A stretch of 64,000 nt of DNA from Limanda limanda (Eukaryota; Chordata; Actinopteri; Pleuronectiformes; Pleuronectidae). Positions 30,741-60,100 of this stretch are shown here, one piece after another. Every line of letters begins with the position of its first letter. Position 1 is the stretch's first letter. Both the position numbers and the translations under genes were made by a program. A model generated the notes under the pieces. That model ran no database searches, had not been told where the DNA came from, and saw only the letters and a list, made by a program, of their open reading frames with translations. The stretch is from the NCBI RefSeq assembly GCF_963576545.1, contig NC_083646.1:10312991-10376990 (forward strand). Reading direction: 5' to 3'.

Positions 30741-32469
30741 CACAAATTAATAACTTTGCTGAGTTGACAGAAATGCCAGCACTACAAACACACAACCAAT
30801 AGGCCACAGGACAAAGCAGTTAAAGGCCCAATCGATCTTTAAACAAAAGAGAAATATCACAGAGTCTGACTTTATGACTATTTAGAAATGTTGGACTTTA
30901 TGGTGCTGATGTGGTGGACAGCAATATTAGAAAAACCTTTTGGTAAAATGCAATACAACTCAACAGCGGCACAAACTAAAGCTGCCAAAATGACCATAAA
31001 GTTGAATCATTGTGTCTTTAAAACAAAAAATGAGGTTTAGTTTTACTGCAGAGCTGTTGTATAGACTGCGTTAGCTTGAGCTAGGTGTACCTTCAAATCC
31101 AGAAACATAATATAACATAACTACCACAATAATTTAAAAATAGTAATAAAATACTCAAGTGGGCTGTTCCTCTGCAGTCTCAGTGAGTCTGGTGATATCC
31201 CACACCTGCAGGCGTATGCTAAATGTTCTTTATCCCTGATGATAAATATACCAGCAGGAATAATGAAAGTTATGTTTTAATATAAGGCCCCTCTTTATGA
31301 TTCAAGGTAATAGGTAATATCAGGTAATATGAGGATGGGAGCTGCCTCAAGGCCTGTGAGAATACTCAGTGGTTATTGCACTTTGTTGGTGCATACTCAG
31401 AATTACAATAGGCCCTTTTAACAAGTCATGACTGGTGGGCGGTGATCAACCTGGACAAGGATCCTGCAGATGAAGCCGCTGTTGACACCTGCGATTTCAC
31501 TACAGTGACATGTCAAAAAAAATATTTTTTAAATCAGATGACAAAAATCTGATTACCACAGACAGTTTGCCCAAATCATAGTGAGGCTCCGGGGCCCATG
31601 CTGCCCTGTTGGACCCCACTGGAAGATTCAAATATAAAAACCAGAGATCCACAGAGGTAGACTGACTGATAAGATTTAATATCTTACTAATCTGATGAGG
31701 CATGATCAAAGGAGAGAGATCAAACCATATGGATCTTTATCTATTTTAATCTCATTAAATGCTTCTTTTTTGTATTCTCTTATGTTGTTTTTAAAATTCG
31801 TCATGATGCTTATAATGTTTTTATGTACAGCACTCTGAGCTATACACATAAACGGGCCTAAGCCACAGAAACATCATGTTAGTCCCTGTGGGTTAGGGTT
31901 ATAATCGTTCTAAAGCAGTCACTCACTACCAGTCTACTAATAAATGATCATTAAATATCGTGCACCTGGATTATTTGTACCATCGTTTGTGGATCAACTT
32001 TCATTTCTGTGCATCCCCTGGTTGTGTGGTTTTAAGCGCGGACTCACAGTAATCGAATAATGTTGTGTTATTGACATCCGGCCCAGCTACGTAGCTCTTA
32101 GCAACACGAACGAACCAAACGTGTGTAACTTTGATTAAACAGCACGTAATCGGACACATGTTTCCAGTGCAGCTCCACAGCAGGACTCCATTTCTGCTGC
32201 TCGCATGTTGTGGTTAATCAGGCCTGATCATCACAGCTAGCTGGCAGCTCAGCGTGTGTGTGTGTGTCTGTGCGGGAGTGTGTGTCGAGAAAAATAACCG
32301 GAGGAAAAAAAAAACAGCGGACATAAAAAAACCGAAGCGAAGAGAGAAAAAAAAGCCCCGCAGACTCCTCACACACTTCCGGCTGTGGAGCAGGAGAGAG
32401 GCGGCAGCAGAGTGGCTCGAATCCGCCTGAAAGAAGACAAGTAAGAGCGGGGAGGACGGCGTCGTTTAC
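30741..32469. other. Leading intron of znf384 (5' UTR intron)
   Basis: It lies between the acceptor just upstream of the znf384 start (about 30723) and a minus-strand donor at 32469. It holds AT-rich DNA and a repeat-like end near 31740-31860 ('tttttatgtacagcactctg'). No other gene is seen. Confidence 0.5.
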
Positions 32470-32700
32470 CGGAACCGATGAGTCTCTGTCCCCGCCCGGA
32501 AGTGCTGTGCTCCGGGACGCCTCGGACCCGGGTTCCTTACGTCTCCAAAATTCCTGCAAAGCGATCAAGTTTTTTTTATTTTTTTACCCCCTCTTGGTTT
32601 TTTTTTTTTTTCTCCTCCGGTCAGCGGCCTCGTCTGAGCTTCACTTCCTCCGGATAAGGTCGTCAGACAAAAGGAGGCTGTGCTGTGTCGTCACTTCCGG
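32470..32700 (-). promoter_or_regulatory. Probable first exon and promoter of znf384
   Basis: On the minus strand 'ttccggtaaacgac' supplies a donor with the exon ending at 32470. The surrounding 300 bp are GC- and CpG-rich, in contrast to the AT-rich flanks. Sequences such as 'cacttccgg' (about 32692 and 32365) resemble ETS sites common in TATA-less promoters. The exon start is not determined. Confidence 0.5.
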
Positions 32701-32719
32701 TAGCCGAGCGGTTTTTTTC

Positions 32720-34440
32720 TTTTAAAAAAAAATATGTGAAATCAATATGACGCGTGTCTCCTGTGTGGAAACATCTGCCCAGGAAGTGTTTGTGTTGTTT
32801 TGTTTGTGTTTTACTTTGGAACGTTTCAGCTTCAAGCTGTGATGGGAGAAAGCGACGATGCGTTCACGTGCTGTAGGACATAACACAGGCCCAGTTCACA
32901 CCTGATCCATTGCTGCCAATAGATCCCTTTCACCAACATCTTACACACTGAACCTTCAAACTACGATTCACCAGATTTACCACTTGTGTGTTTTCCTTCT
33001 TCTTTTATTTTCATATAAAGTTTCCCTATATATTTTATATTTTCCTGCTGTTGCCAATCGCCGTCTTTTTAATATCGTGTTGTGTGTCATAAGGATGACA
33101 TTCCTTATTGTTTGAAATATATTTAAATTTGTATAAAATGATACTTAAGTGTTCCGTTGAAGGTATACAGATATGCAATTAATGATCAAATATGTTTGAA
33201 CCTGTAAGTGTCTTTTGCTGAGGTACATGTTTTGAAATGTGTAATAGTAATAATAAAAGATTATACACATTCATCAAAGTACAAATTGAAGACAATCTTT
33301 CTTTTATTTTTCATTTACAATACTTATCCATAAACACTGATTCCTATCTGTGCAATTCTAAGGCTAATGTGCAATGCGTTACACTGTATATATATTCTGT
33401 TTAAACTGTTCATATAATTTCCATTATACTTCTATTTCATACTTCCTTGCTTTTATATTCCCTTTTTACTTATTTATTACTTTATAACAAATGTCTATTT
33501 TATTGCTGCTGCAACACAGCAAATTTCCCCCTTGTGGGATGAATGAAGGATCATTTTATTTAATAGCTGAGAAAATGTTATGCTGAAGTATATAATTTAA
33601 TATGTATAATGTAGCTAATAAGACATTTTGAAATACTTCAATAAACTTTTAAAGCTCAGCTCGTAATGATTTGCCATTCCACCTGTCTTCTTTTTGCAAT
33701 AGCACACTTTGTAAATTCAATGGACTCCCAAGTCTTTTTTGTAATACCACAATTTATTCTCTTACGTTACTTATTCATTTACTCAGTACACTTTCCTTTT
33801 TACTTTAAATTATTTATATGTAATTTTGATTTAGTACCAACATGGATTAATATTGTTCAATCAGCAACATAAAATATGTAATACATCTTACGAATTATAA
33901 TACATCCATTAGTGATATATAACAAAGAAACATCCAAATTTAAGTGTAGTCAGGCAAAACCAGAAATGTGATACGACCTTGTTTGGTGAGAAATCATACT
34001 GGTGATTGTTCTGGCTTTTTATAACAAAACATTTTATACTGCACATTAATCAATTGTGTGAGTGAAAATGTGGCCTGCAACAAACTTTTCACGAATTAAT
34101 GAAGTACGAATACACTTTCAACAGCAAATGTTCTCCTTTTTAAGTTATTATATGTTTTTTTAGCGCTTAGTCCATATATATGGCTTAGTCTACCCAAAGA
34201 AAAAGTAAATCGGTTTGATTTGACATTCAAGTCGCATTTACGAGGTGGAAGTTAAAATTTCCGAGCTGACAGAGCGGCAGTTGAAGGCATCGCGGCTGCA
34301 CAGTTTGTGCCCTCCAGTGATCCGCGCACGACCCAGAGTCACTTTCAGGTCCTGACTTGTAAATAAAAACCAAACCACCTCCTCTCCCCAGCTCACACAT
34401 GTCCCTGTACATAAATACGACATATTTCCGGTTATATATC
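32720..34440. other. AT-rich spacer between znf384 and the WD40 gene
   Basis: No gene is seen. It includes a solo end of the TTAA MITE ('cttacacactgaacctt', 32941-32957), a repeat-like stretch near 33480-33560, and a CpG-containing island at 34230-34400 with no supported frame. Confidence 0.55.
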
Positions 34441-34697
34441 TAATAGAAACACGTTTTTCAAGGCAGTACCTCCACTGATCACACGGTGGCGGTGTAAAGA
34501 CAGTTATACACGTCTAACGTATCGTCAACATCCGGCGACACGTCCTCCTCACACACCGCCGAGGATCTGTGTGATACATTGGACTCATTTACCCTTTTTT
34601 TATTTATTATTTATTGAACCGTCATGTTGTGTATTTGACGCCGAGGCTCGGGGTCATTCAGTTGAACGTGTAGGTTCCCGCCTGTGGAGAAGCTCAG
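34440..34697 (+). promoter_or_regulatory. Promoter and 5' UTR of the WD40 gene
   Basis: A CpG-containing stretch ('acatccggcgacacgtcctc', 'cacaccgccgagg') precedes the start codon at 34698. There is no clear TATA box. It is assigned by position only. Confidence 0.35.
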
Positions 34698-43237
<8,540 letters not shown>

Positions 43238-43436
43238 GTCTCTCCTGGTTCCTCACGGCCTGCAGCCACGGAGAGGAAATGAGAGAGGGCGGGGGGGGGG
43301 GGCTGGGGGGTGTGAAGTGTGACAGACTGAGTGTCATGGGGGGGGGGACGGGGGGGGAGCATATGGATGGAGAGAAGTGTGTGTACATATGTGTGAGGGA
43401 CAGATTGTTTTCGATGTAAATATTGTTTCCGTGAAC

Positions 43437-43442
43437 AATAAA
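43437..43442 (+). terminator. Poly(A) signal of the WD40 gene
   Basis: AATAAA 200 nt after the stop codon, in 'gtgaacaataaagccg'. It separates this gene from pianp, whose start codon is 1.2 kb further on. Confidence 0.65.
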
Positions 43443-43459
43443 GCCGTCCCGCTGTGACT

Positions 43460-44080
43460 CCACGTTTGCTTCTCTTGTTTTTTCTCTCTCTCTCCGATCT
43501 CTCGTTCTGACCAGCCCGTCACCCCCCCCCCCCGCTCCGCCGCTGCATCCTGTGTAAATGAATGGAAATTGAATTATATTCCTTCTTTATTCCCCTCGCT
43601 TCTTCCTTCCTCCTCCTCCTCTCTGCTGTCCGTATTTCTCTCTCTCTCTCTCTCTCTCCGGTGTCCTTGCTGTTTTTTTGTAAACATAATTGAAGGTTTT
43701 AGGTTTTTTTTAACCTCCCGCCTTCAAAGTCAGCTTATTAATGTCTCAGTCTCATTTCTGTTTTGCTCCGTCAGATTCGTTTTCTTTTTCTCTCCGCGCG
43801 TCTATTTAATTGAACCCCATTTTTTTTTTTGATATTATAAAAACACACACATAATTAGCATTTAAATCTCTTTCCTACAGTCGCTTGCCCTCCCTGCACC
43901 GCTCTCTCTCCCCTCTTGTACTCTAGCAGACTCTACATGTCTCAGTCGCTAAGGCAACCGATGCTTTTTTTTTCCCTCCTCACTTGCTCTCTGTATCTCC
44001 CCCTTCTCTCTCTCTGCCTCCCTCTCTCATTCCCTTTCTCCACTGACAGAGGTAGGCATGATAACCGATATGTGTTGGAG

Positions 44081-44120
<40 letters not shown>

Positions 44121-44665
44121 TGTCTCCCGGCGTTGCTCGTGTGTCTCCTGGTGACATTTCTGTGGCATTTAGGCAGTTAGTTGCAGACGGAGAAGTTGCC
44201 TCTCTCGCCCAAAGTGCCACACAGAGTGCTGGCTCCGTGCACGACGCCTCTAATGATGATTAATGTGCTGTGCTCAGGTGTGTGCACTCTAAGTGTGTGT
44301 GAGGGAGCAGAACAGACAATGTACTTCAGGGTGTTTTTTGTTGCATGCAGATGTGTGTGTCTGTGTGAACATGTGGTGCACAATTGAGTGTTAAAATTTT
44401 AAAAGCCTCCCGTAGCCCGTGCGTGTTTTTGTGTTGTTGAAAGCAGATGACAGTCGGCTTTGTGACAGAACCAGTGCTGGTGTCTATGTTTACATGCTTT
44501 TTATCTGAGGACATAAAAGATGGAGAGAGAGAGAGCGAGAGAAGAGAAAACAAGCTGGACCCTCCCCCTTTCTCTCCCTCTCTCTATCCCTCTCCTGCCC
44601 CTCTTGTCTTATCTCACAGAGAGAGATGATCGGAGGAGCAGAGTCTCAGTGAACAGAGCGAAGCG
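43460..44665 (+). other. Spacer and 5' flank/5' UTR of pianp
   Basis: It holds pyrimidine-rich DNA, a GT run at 44087-44118 and no coding sequence I can support. The pianp transcription start must lie here or in an upstream exon, but I cannot place it. Confidence 0.5.
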
Positions 44666-50565
<5,900 letters not shown>

Positions 50566-52050
50566 GGTGACTGTTTTTCCATATGGTAAACATTCCTACC
50601 GGGCCCGAGGAGGAGCATCAACACGGCCAGAGGACGTGCCCGCAGTGCTGTTTTTATTTTTCTCTCAAAACTGTGAAATGAATTCAGGGATCCCAGGTGT
50701 GCAGCCATGACAAAACTCCTCGGCTTCCCTGAGGTCTGAAAACCCCAAACCCATCTTCCTGCTCGTCCTTCCTGCTGTACTTCCTTCCTATTCCCTTTGT
50801 TGGGTCTGAATTCCTGTCCCTGTCTCTGCGTCACTGTCACCTGCTCTGTTTTACATCCTCGGAATGGCCTGGAGCTCCCCGAAGCTTCCCCACCGCTCTG
50901 TGCATCGACCTGCCATGACTAATTCACAAACAAGCCGTTTAACAGCCGTCGCAGCATCCCATTACCCCCGAGATGCCCGACCTGTGCTTCCACAACTGTT
51001 TCCACTGATTCAGCCGCACACAGACGACGTTAAATCTCGACCAGGAGACTGTTCCTTTGTGAAGTGACACTCAAATTCAGCGCAGTTTATAGCAGGGGCT
51101 TGTATCTGGCTTACAAATGGTAAAAAAAAAATAAAAAGCCATTCAGAGCATCTCCAAACACAGAACGAGGTATTTCTACAAAGCTGTTTGGCACGGCTGT
51201 AGCCAACAGGCAATGCGTTTAACATGTCACGCTCCAAAAACTGCTGTTTATTCCCCCGCTTCAGGCGCCTGGAATGCAAATAGTGTAGAAGAGTCTGTTT
51301 TGTCTCCGTTTTTCCTCATGATTTGTTCTCTTAATTATCTGGCTGACGTGCACCTCTTTGTGGAGCCTTCTGCGAGCGCCCTTTTGTTCCCTCTGGACCG
51401 TGGAGAGGTGTGTTCTGGGCGTAAAAGTACTTCCACTGGCAGAGATCAAATATCAAAAAATGGGAACGGAGAGAAGATTCATTCCCTGCTGATAATCAAT
51501 GAGTCCCAAAGGTTCCTGTATGGTGCGCAGCAAAGACAGATTGACGTCTTTATAGAAAAGAGAACTCAAAGGACTGATGTTGCCACAGCGAGGATTTCTC
51601 CCCCCCCACCTCCCACACCTGACAGCCAAGAATCCCAAATCTGGAAAAGCCAAACCGCCGTCATTTCCTGATCAAGTTACTGTATTTACGCCGTCTTGGC
51701 GGCACCGGGGGGAAAGTGGATCAAGCAGCATCGTTTCTGTCTCTCCAGTGAATCTGCATGTACACAGTTAGGACATCTGTGAGAGCTCCTTCAAATCTAT
51801 TATTTATAAATGTCTATTTTATCTATCAGTGAAGAGATGTCTTATAGAAACCTTCTCAAAGCCAGATGTCAAGTGTGCGTTTGGCAACTTTTCTAAGCAG
51901 CTTCGAGACATGAACCCTCCACTGACACACATTTCCACAACAGACATAGTGCTGGTGGCCTCATGCGTGTGGCTCGTGCTTTTAGTAGCATTCCTGTAGA
52001 AGTGTGGTCTGTACCATGGAAGTTCAATAAAGACTCAGAACTGGTGTTTT
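50566..52050 (+). other. pianp 3' UTR (about 1.5 kb)
   Basis: No other gene lies between the pianp stop and the AATAAA at 52026-52031. AU-rich elements such as 'ctattatttataaatgtcta' near 51799 could influence message stability. The extent is inferred from the poly(A) signal. Confidence 0.5.
52026..52031 (+). terminator. Poly(A) signal of pianp
   Basis: AATAAA in 'gttcaataaagactcag', followed by GT-rich 'ctggtgttttatcttgg', a good downstream element. Confidence 0.6.
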
Positions 52051-53560
<1,510 letters not shown>

Positions 53561-53578
53561 ATAAGTACAGGGCGTTGC

Positions 53579-53584
53579 TTTATT
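53579..53584 (-). terminator. Poly(A) signal of cops7a
   Basis: AATAAA on the minus strand, about 530 nt past the cops7a stop, giving a normal 3' UTR that includes short AC and GT runs. Confidence 0.6.
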
Positions 53585-54115
53585 TCCCAACTATTTATAT
53601 TCTGATTTTAAACATGTCTCAATTCAGCAGAGAGAAGAAAATACAAAGCAACGCAGAATGAATCTAAACAAAAACAACATTTTTAAACTGATAAGAGAGA
53701 AACACACACACGCACACACACACACACACACACACAAGCTTCAAATACACGGATCCTGTTTCTGGTCAAAGACTCCTTCTGCAGACTGCTCTGTCTTAAT
53801 GTGTTACAATTGCGCTGTGTGTGTGTGTGTGTGTATATATATAGTGATAGTCCACCTTGTTAAGTAAGTAACAACTGCAAGCGAAGATGTCCCACCCGTC
53901 GTATCCATCGGTCAAGTGTGTTTTTCCAAATCCGTCAAAGTGAAATTAGGTGATAAGAAAAGTTCCCATGAAGCTTCCTGGTTTTTAGGTGTATGTGACG
54001 AGGGTGTCCGTGAGCATTGGTCACATTGTTGAATGTTTCCATTTGTCCATCAACACGTCCACGTGTCCAATCATCGGTGACAGTGTCCGTCCGTGCCACC
54101 GTCCTCCTCTTGTCC

Positions 54116-57100
54116 TCAGTTAGACTTGGACCAGATCTTCCCACTGCCGCGCAGCCTGAGGGAAACAACCCCGAAAAAAGTTAAAAAAATCAACACCGAA
54201 AAAGAATCTGTTGAAATACCATGTCTCCTTTCCACTTGCTCTCCTGAAGCAGCACATTACTGATGCACTCTGGCGTCTTTGTGCTACAGCATCTAATGAG
54301 TTTTCAGTATTTCTGCATGGGAAAATTGTTCTCAGTGGATTTTCCCTACTTCTTCAAATTAAAAATAATTTTTCCAAAGATCCAATTTCTTATGACTGCT
54401 GCGCTATCAGTCCCATCCTTCAAATAGCTTCACAAAGAATGGTGTCAAAACTCATTTTAATTCGAGGATTGAGGTTAAGCTATCATTAATTTGGATTTGA
54501 AAACATTAAGTGAATCTTCATTTGAATGAAGCGCACTGCTGAGTGATGGGAAATTACAGGGCTCCATGCCTCATCAGAATGTGACAGGCAGCCAGGAAAT
54601 AATCACTGCTTTCTGTTCGGCAGCAACAACATAAACAGCAGACGAGCAGAGCCTCTCGTCTGATCGCTGGGGGGGGAAACGGTTCTTTTAGGAGCGGAGC
54701 ACGCAGGGCATTTGTATATCCAGTGACATTTTACAATCCTGGACAGATGTGAAATTAGCCATCGGTAATTGGGCCGGATGGAGGCAGAACAGAAAGCGAG
54801 TGCCTGATAGCAGGGTGAGAGTACGGCTGCAAAACACTGATGTGCATCTGATAATAAACACGCTTCATGCAGACACACACACACACACGTGCTCACACGC
54901 AGACAAACCACTTACACCGGCAGCTGGTTTTTTAAATGTTTATGGAAAAATGGAAACGCCGATTCTCCGTCGAATTAACTTGACACTCTACAAGAACATT
55001 GGACTAATGGCTTTAATTTAGTGTTTGAAGTGTTTGAGTCCTTACAGCGCTGTGGATATAACGACGTAAATTTGTATTTATAAAGCACCTTTCAAAAGCC
55101 ACGGTTACAAAGTGCTTTAGAGAACAAAAGACAGAGCAGTGATGGGAAACTTAACAGAAAGAACCTCCACATACAGCTCTCTCTGTTCCATTTTCACGTC
55201 TTAGAGGAATAAATAGCATTTCCAACATGAAAATAAAACAACTGAACTCAAACTTGATTTCAAAGTGCAACAAGTCTGAATAAAACATTTCAGAAGATGC
55301 GGCCAAACAGTTTGTGTTCAATTTGCAAAGCTGTAGAAAAATGACTGCAATTTCTATGCAAAGTCTCGGTTTTATGTAAAAAGCTACAACACTGAAGTTT
55401 GAATGACGACTTCAGTTATGCAGATGCTATTTCGCTGCCTCCCATGCATGAAGCCAAGTTACCACGGTTACCAAACCGGTAAAACCACAGCACTCACCCT
55501 TTCACCTTTGAACTCTTTTTGCCGGGTTGCCGAGGTTCCTGAGAGGAGGCGGGGTCTCGCAGCTCAGCAGGCTGGTCTGCGTCCTGATTGGAGGCGGCTC
55601 CAGCAGGGGCGGGGCCTGATGAGGGAGAGGCGGCGCTGGCCTTTAACGTTTTCTGTAGGTTTGAAACCTGAGGGGAAAAGTGAAGGGAGATTAAGAACGG
55701 AAGCTTGAACAAGACAGATGAGTTGGAATTGAACATCAGAAAAAAACTGAACAAAATCCACAGTCTATGTTCTGTGTAAAACGTTTATATAAAGCTACTG
55801 TGATGCTTCAGTAATCTGAGTGTTTCATGTAGAGGGAATATCTCCTATGGTTCCATTTCTCTAGTATTAAAGTCTCTCTGAGTTTCCTTGCTGTGGTTGA
55901 AGGACAATTGCATCAATAAGGAATTAAATAGTAAGAAGTCCTTAACCTTGGAGGATACAAGCTTAATTCCTCCAATTCAGACCTCTTCAAGGGTGGTAGG
56001 AACAAAAGAAATAATTCGAGTGAGCAAAACCTGTTTTCAATGTTTATATTGGTCCTTCACTTTTATACTTAACAGAAAACTAAGTGATATGAATACACTG
56101 CTTTAAGACATTGATTGTGAACAGGAGCAGAAAAGGCAACATGCGGTCAGGAGGGAACTCAAATACCAACAGTAGCTTGAAGCCTTGAAACAGAAAGTGA
56201 CATTCACTGGATTTTCTGGAGTGGAAAAGAGTGTCGGCTGAAGGGATGAAGAACTGACCTCTGTTTCCACTTGGACTTTGACCTTCAGCTGGCTCTCTCT
56301 GTACTGGTTGGCTCTCGTGACCTGCTCCTCGATACCGCACAACACCGCCTCGCACCCTGTGCACCTGGACGGGAGCGAGAGACTTTAAGTTAGAAGAGAG
56401 ATAATTAAGACATAAATCTAAAGTGCGCACAGACACACAGGGGGGACACTGACCACTCCTGCAACGTGTTGACTATGTTTGGGAGCTCGTTGGGGCCGAG
56501 GTCACGGCCCACGCTGCAGTCGACCTCCACCTGCTGGTTCCTCTGGTCCAGTTTGCCCTGGATGATGTCACAGTAAACGGCGTCGATCAGCAGGTCCTCC
56601 AGCTCCCGCACATTCTTCAGCTCCAGCTGCTGCAGAAGGAGCGAGTACGGCAGGCACTGAGGGGAAAAATGCACGAGAAATCTTTCTTATCCAAGGTAAA
56701 CAGAGAGAAAATGTAATTACACTTTAATGGTTTGATGGAAAATGACAAAAAACCCGCTACGGTGATATTGTTCATTTGTCTAAACGTCACTGCCAGAGGA
56801 AGCAGAAAGGAGAATTTAGAATTTAACAATCCTTCACAGGGCAATTAGAGAGTTCAACAATACACGCAGAGAAAGTAGTGACATATCACAGAGAGTAACA
56901 GGGGGCAGGAGTGAAAGGAGTAATGGCAATAGAAAGTGAGATTAAGTTTAAGAAAAAAAAGGACAGTGCTGGTGAGAATAATGAATCAATTATTTATCAC
57001 GAACAGAGAAAGAAAAGGGCATCTGGAGACGAAGGTGCAGCATGGACGGAAGGTGTCAAATGAGAGATGCCTTTAAAAAGGAACAGTTAATACTTTATCA

Positions 57101-60100
57101 TGTAAATGGGGGAGAGGAGTAAGATATTTAAAATGTCAGCATCAGTAGTTGGGCTGGAAACTTTTTCTCAAGAATCCTGAGGCTCGTCTGTGGCTTTACT
57201 TCTAATTTAGCTGATATTGAAACAAATACAAAAAATGGATTATGCGTCTGAATAAAATAGCAAAGCCAGATTTAGACGCCGTGAATTTAAACTGTGAAAA
57301 CATCATTAATATCTCTCTGCATGATGCCTGGAGCAATGTGACGGTGGCAGAAATTAGGTTTCTATTTTCTATTTTTGAAACAAATGGCACATTATAGTAC
57401 CTCTGCACTTTTCTGCGGAAAAAAACTAACCTTGAGGTTGGAGGCCAGGCTGATGATGGACAGATGGCGGAGTTTGTTTCTCTGTGCGGGGGTCAGCTCT
57501 GGAAGGGAGGCTGCTCTCTCTACAGCAGCAGACAAGACAATGAAATAAAACAAAGCAGTGAGTGTCACTTCTCTGAGGGTCAAACCGCCTCACAGGCTTG
57601 AGGCCCTGCTTATTAATTTACACATGGACATGCAGGTGAGAGTGGAGCTGTTTAAGCAGTCAGAGAACACAGCAGTGAGGAAAGCTGTCTCCGGCGACTG
57701 CGTCTTCTTCTGCCTTGCTCCCCTGGTGACAGGACCCCCCCCCACACACACAAGACTGCAGCTCTGAGAGCTACTCTAAAAAGGGCTGCACTACACAACT
57801 CTGTGAAAGTAAATGCGCTGTCTGTTGGCATGACTCAAAAGAGAAGGGAGCAATAAAGTAGGCTACAGTCTTTTTTCAGGCTATTGGTTGATATTCAGTA
57901 CAAAATTAGACATAATTAACATTCCACTGCTTGTTGAAGCTTCTCGATGCATTACACTGACGGCAAATTGAGTCAGGAAAGATTAGGTTATTGTCCATTT
58001 GTGCCGGCACTGCAGCTACACAGACACCAGCCAATCACGCAAACGCTTGACAGAAAGTTGCCCTAACATATAAAAAGTAGTCGAGTAATTTTTTTCTCCT
58101 CGTGAATAACCTGCCTGCAGCGTCTCAGGTGAGGGCGTTTAAAGCCTCTGTGTCAAGGTGCCTGCCTTGCAGCAAAGAAATACAGCTCATAATAAAAGAG
58201 TCACAGGCTGCCATATTACTTATTTACACTGTGCTGCCACTGCAATACCTTTGTAGTCGCAGTAGGTTCCATAGGCAAAGAGGTTCAGGAGCTGGTACAT
58301 TGGTGCATGAGGACCATTCTCCATCTGTGGTTATAAGGAAAGATGAGAGAAAGGAGAAAACGGTGTGGCAGGAAACAGAGGTAATGAGACTGTGCAGAAA
58401 ACAACGCAACTGCATTTTATCTATGCACAGTGTGCAGCACGCAGAGGTCATGCTGAGACTCAGTGTGAGTAGAAATGAGAGACCACAGACATGGCTGCAT
58501 AAATTCAGACACATTTGAATTAATCACTAAAGGATTATAATCACACACCTGGCATCAAAATATTTCCGCAGTAGAGCTTCAACAATTCTGACCCTGACAC
58601 CCACACCTGGATAAAAACATCTGCAGGACGATGGAACTGCTAGAAACACACTGCAGGTGCAGCCTGTTGCGTTCTATGAGGTCCGATTGACCTTGATGGT
58701 CATTTGGACTTTGACCAACAGCCAGTGTGTATGTGTGGGGGGGAGAGGGCGGGTGAGGCAAAGAGCTCTGTCCAATACCATTCTGCAGTTTCATTAGAAA
58801 CTATAGGATTGTACCTGCACACACAGCCCTCTCTCTCATAGTGGATGGGGGAATGACGGAGAGGTGATGGCAGAATTAACAGGTTATAGAAGATTTTTGG
58901 TCTTTTGGGTTAAATCTGGGTGGCATCCTCATCCATCATAAAATAGACAAACTTACACATAACTAGTTCACGGTCTAATAATTCCATGTGTCACATGACA
59001 ATTTTGGTCAAATCATGAGTGTTCTCCTCTGTGGTAAAAGTAAGGATGGGTTTTATTTGTTCAAGATGAATAATGACCCTGCGTTGGAAAAACAAAAAGG
59101 TATAAACCATATATGCTTCAACCTGTTTCACCTGCTCATTCGAGTGTTTACCAAGACTAACAACTTAAATGAGCCTGGCTGCATTTCATCTGATTCCTAT
59201 CCATGTCATGAGGGGGATTGTCTGGAAAGTATTAAATGTTCTCTGCTGTTGAACCCCTTTGAAAAGAAGGCACCTTCAGAAATTAATGCATTTATTCACC
59301 CTGAGAGAGCAAGGCTGTGTGTGTGGAAACACAATGTTCAGCTCAACAAAAACATCAGAAAAAGAATGTGTTGTGAAAATTAACGTGAGCTTTTAAACTC
59401 CTTTGAGGAGTTTATGGTTGTAAACAGTTGAAAATAACACACCTACTTAATTAGTATTAATGGCTGCTTTAATCATATTTAACTGGACCTGCTTTGAGCA
59501 ATTAAAATTCAGGACAAATAAATTACATATTCAAGCAGAAAACCACAGAGGGAAGCAGAGGAGATGGGTAAAGCTTTGTGTTAGAACAACAGACTTGTTT
59601 CTTATTGCTATGAGTTAATATTGTAATGCATTTTTTATAATTTGGTGCAATATTACGTGTCACTTAAATATTTTATGGTCTGAACCATTCAAACATTTTC
59701 CCCTGATTTCTTTGTCCCTGGCTGATTCTCTTGTAGTCAATAAATAAAATTGTTGCAAATTGTTGTTTATCAGGGATCGACTATATCTTCTGCGCACACG
59801 TTTACAGCAGTGCCACCTCTCTTCCATTGTACCTGCAGCAAACTGTGGTGTGGTGCTTGTCAATATAATGACTAATGCAATTACACTACTGAGCTCTTAA
59901 CAAAAGCCCAAACAATCTTTCTTTGAACAGTTGAACAACGATGCTGAAGGATTCACACTCTCCTATAACAGCAGTGTGTCACTCTTAAAAAAGGGTGTTG
60001 ACCGAGTATTTTCATGCAAGTTTGACACATAACAGTCGCATTATGTTGGTGACGTTTGAATTTGATGGCAGCTTCACGCCTACAAAGTTTTTACACAGAT

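Noticed and set aside
32439..32450. A plus-strand donor-like site (agacaagtaagagc) suggesting a divergent transcript from the znf384 promoter
   Set aside because: A single donor match without any supported downstream exon. The minus-strand donor at 32469 is better explained.
34203..34341. A CpG-containing stretch with a 43-codon plus-strand frame (EVEVKISELTERQLK...)
   Set aside because: It has no start codon, no convincing acceptor, an in-frame stop just upstream and no family match. More likely promoter-proximal DNA.
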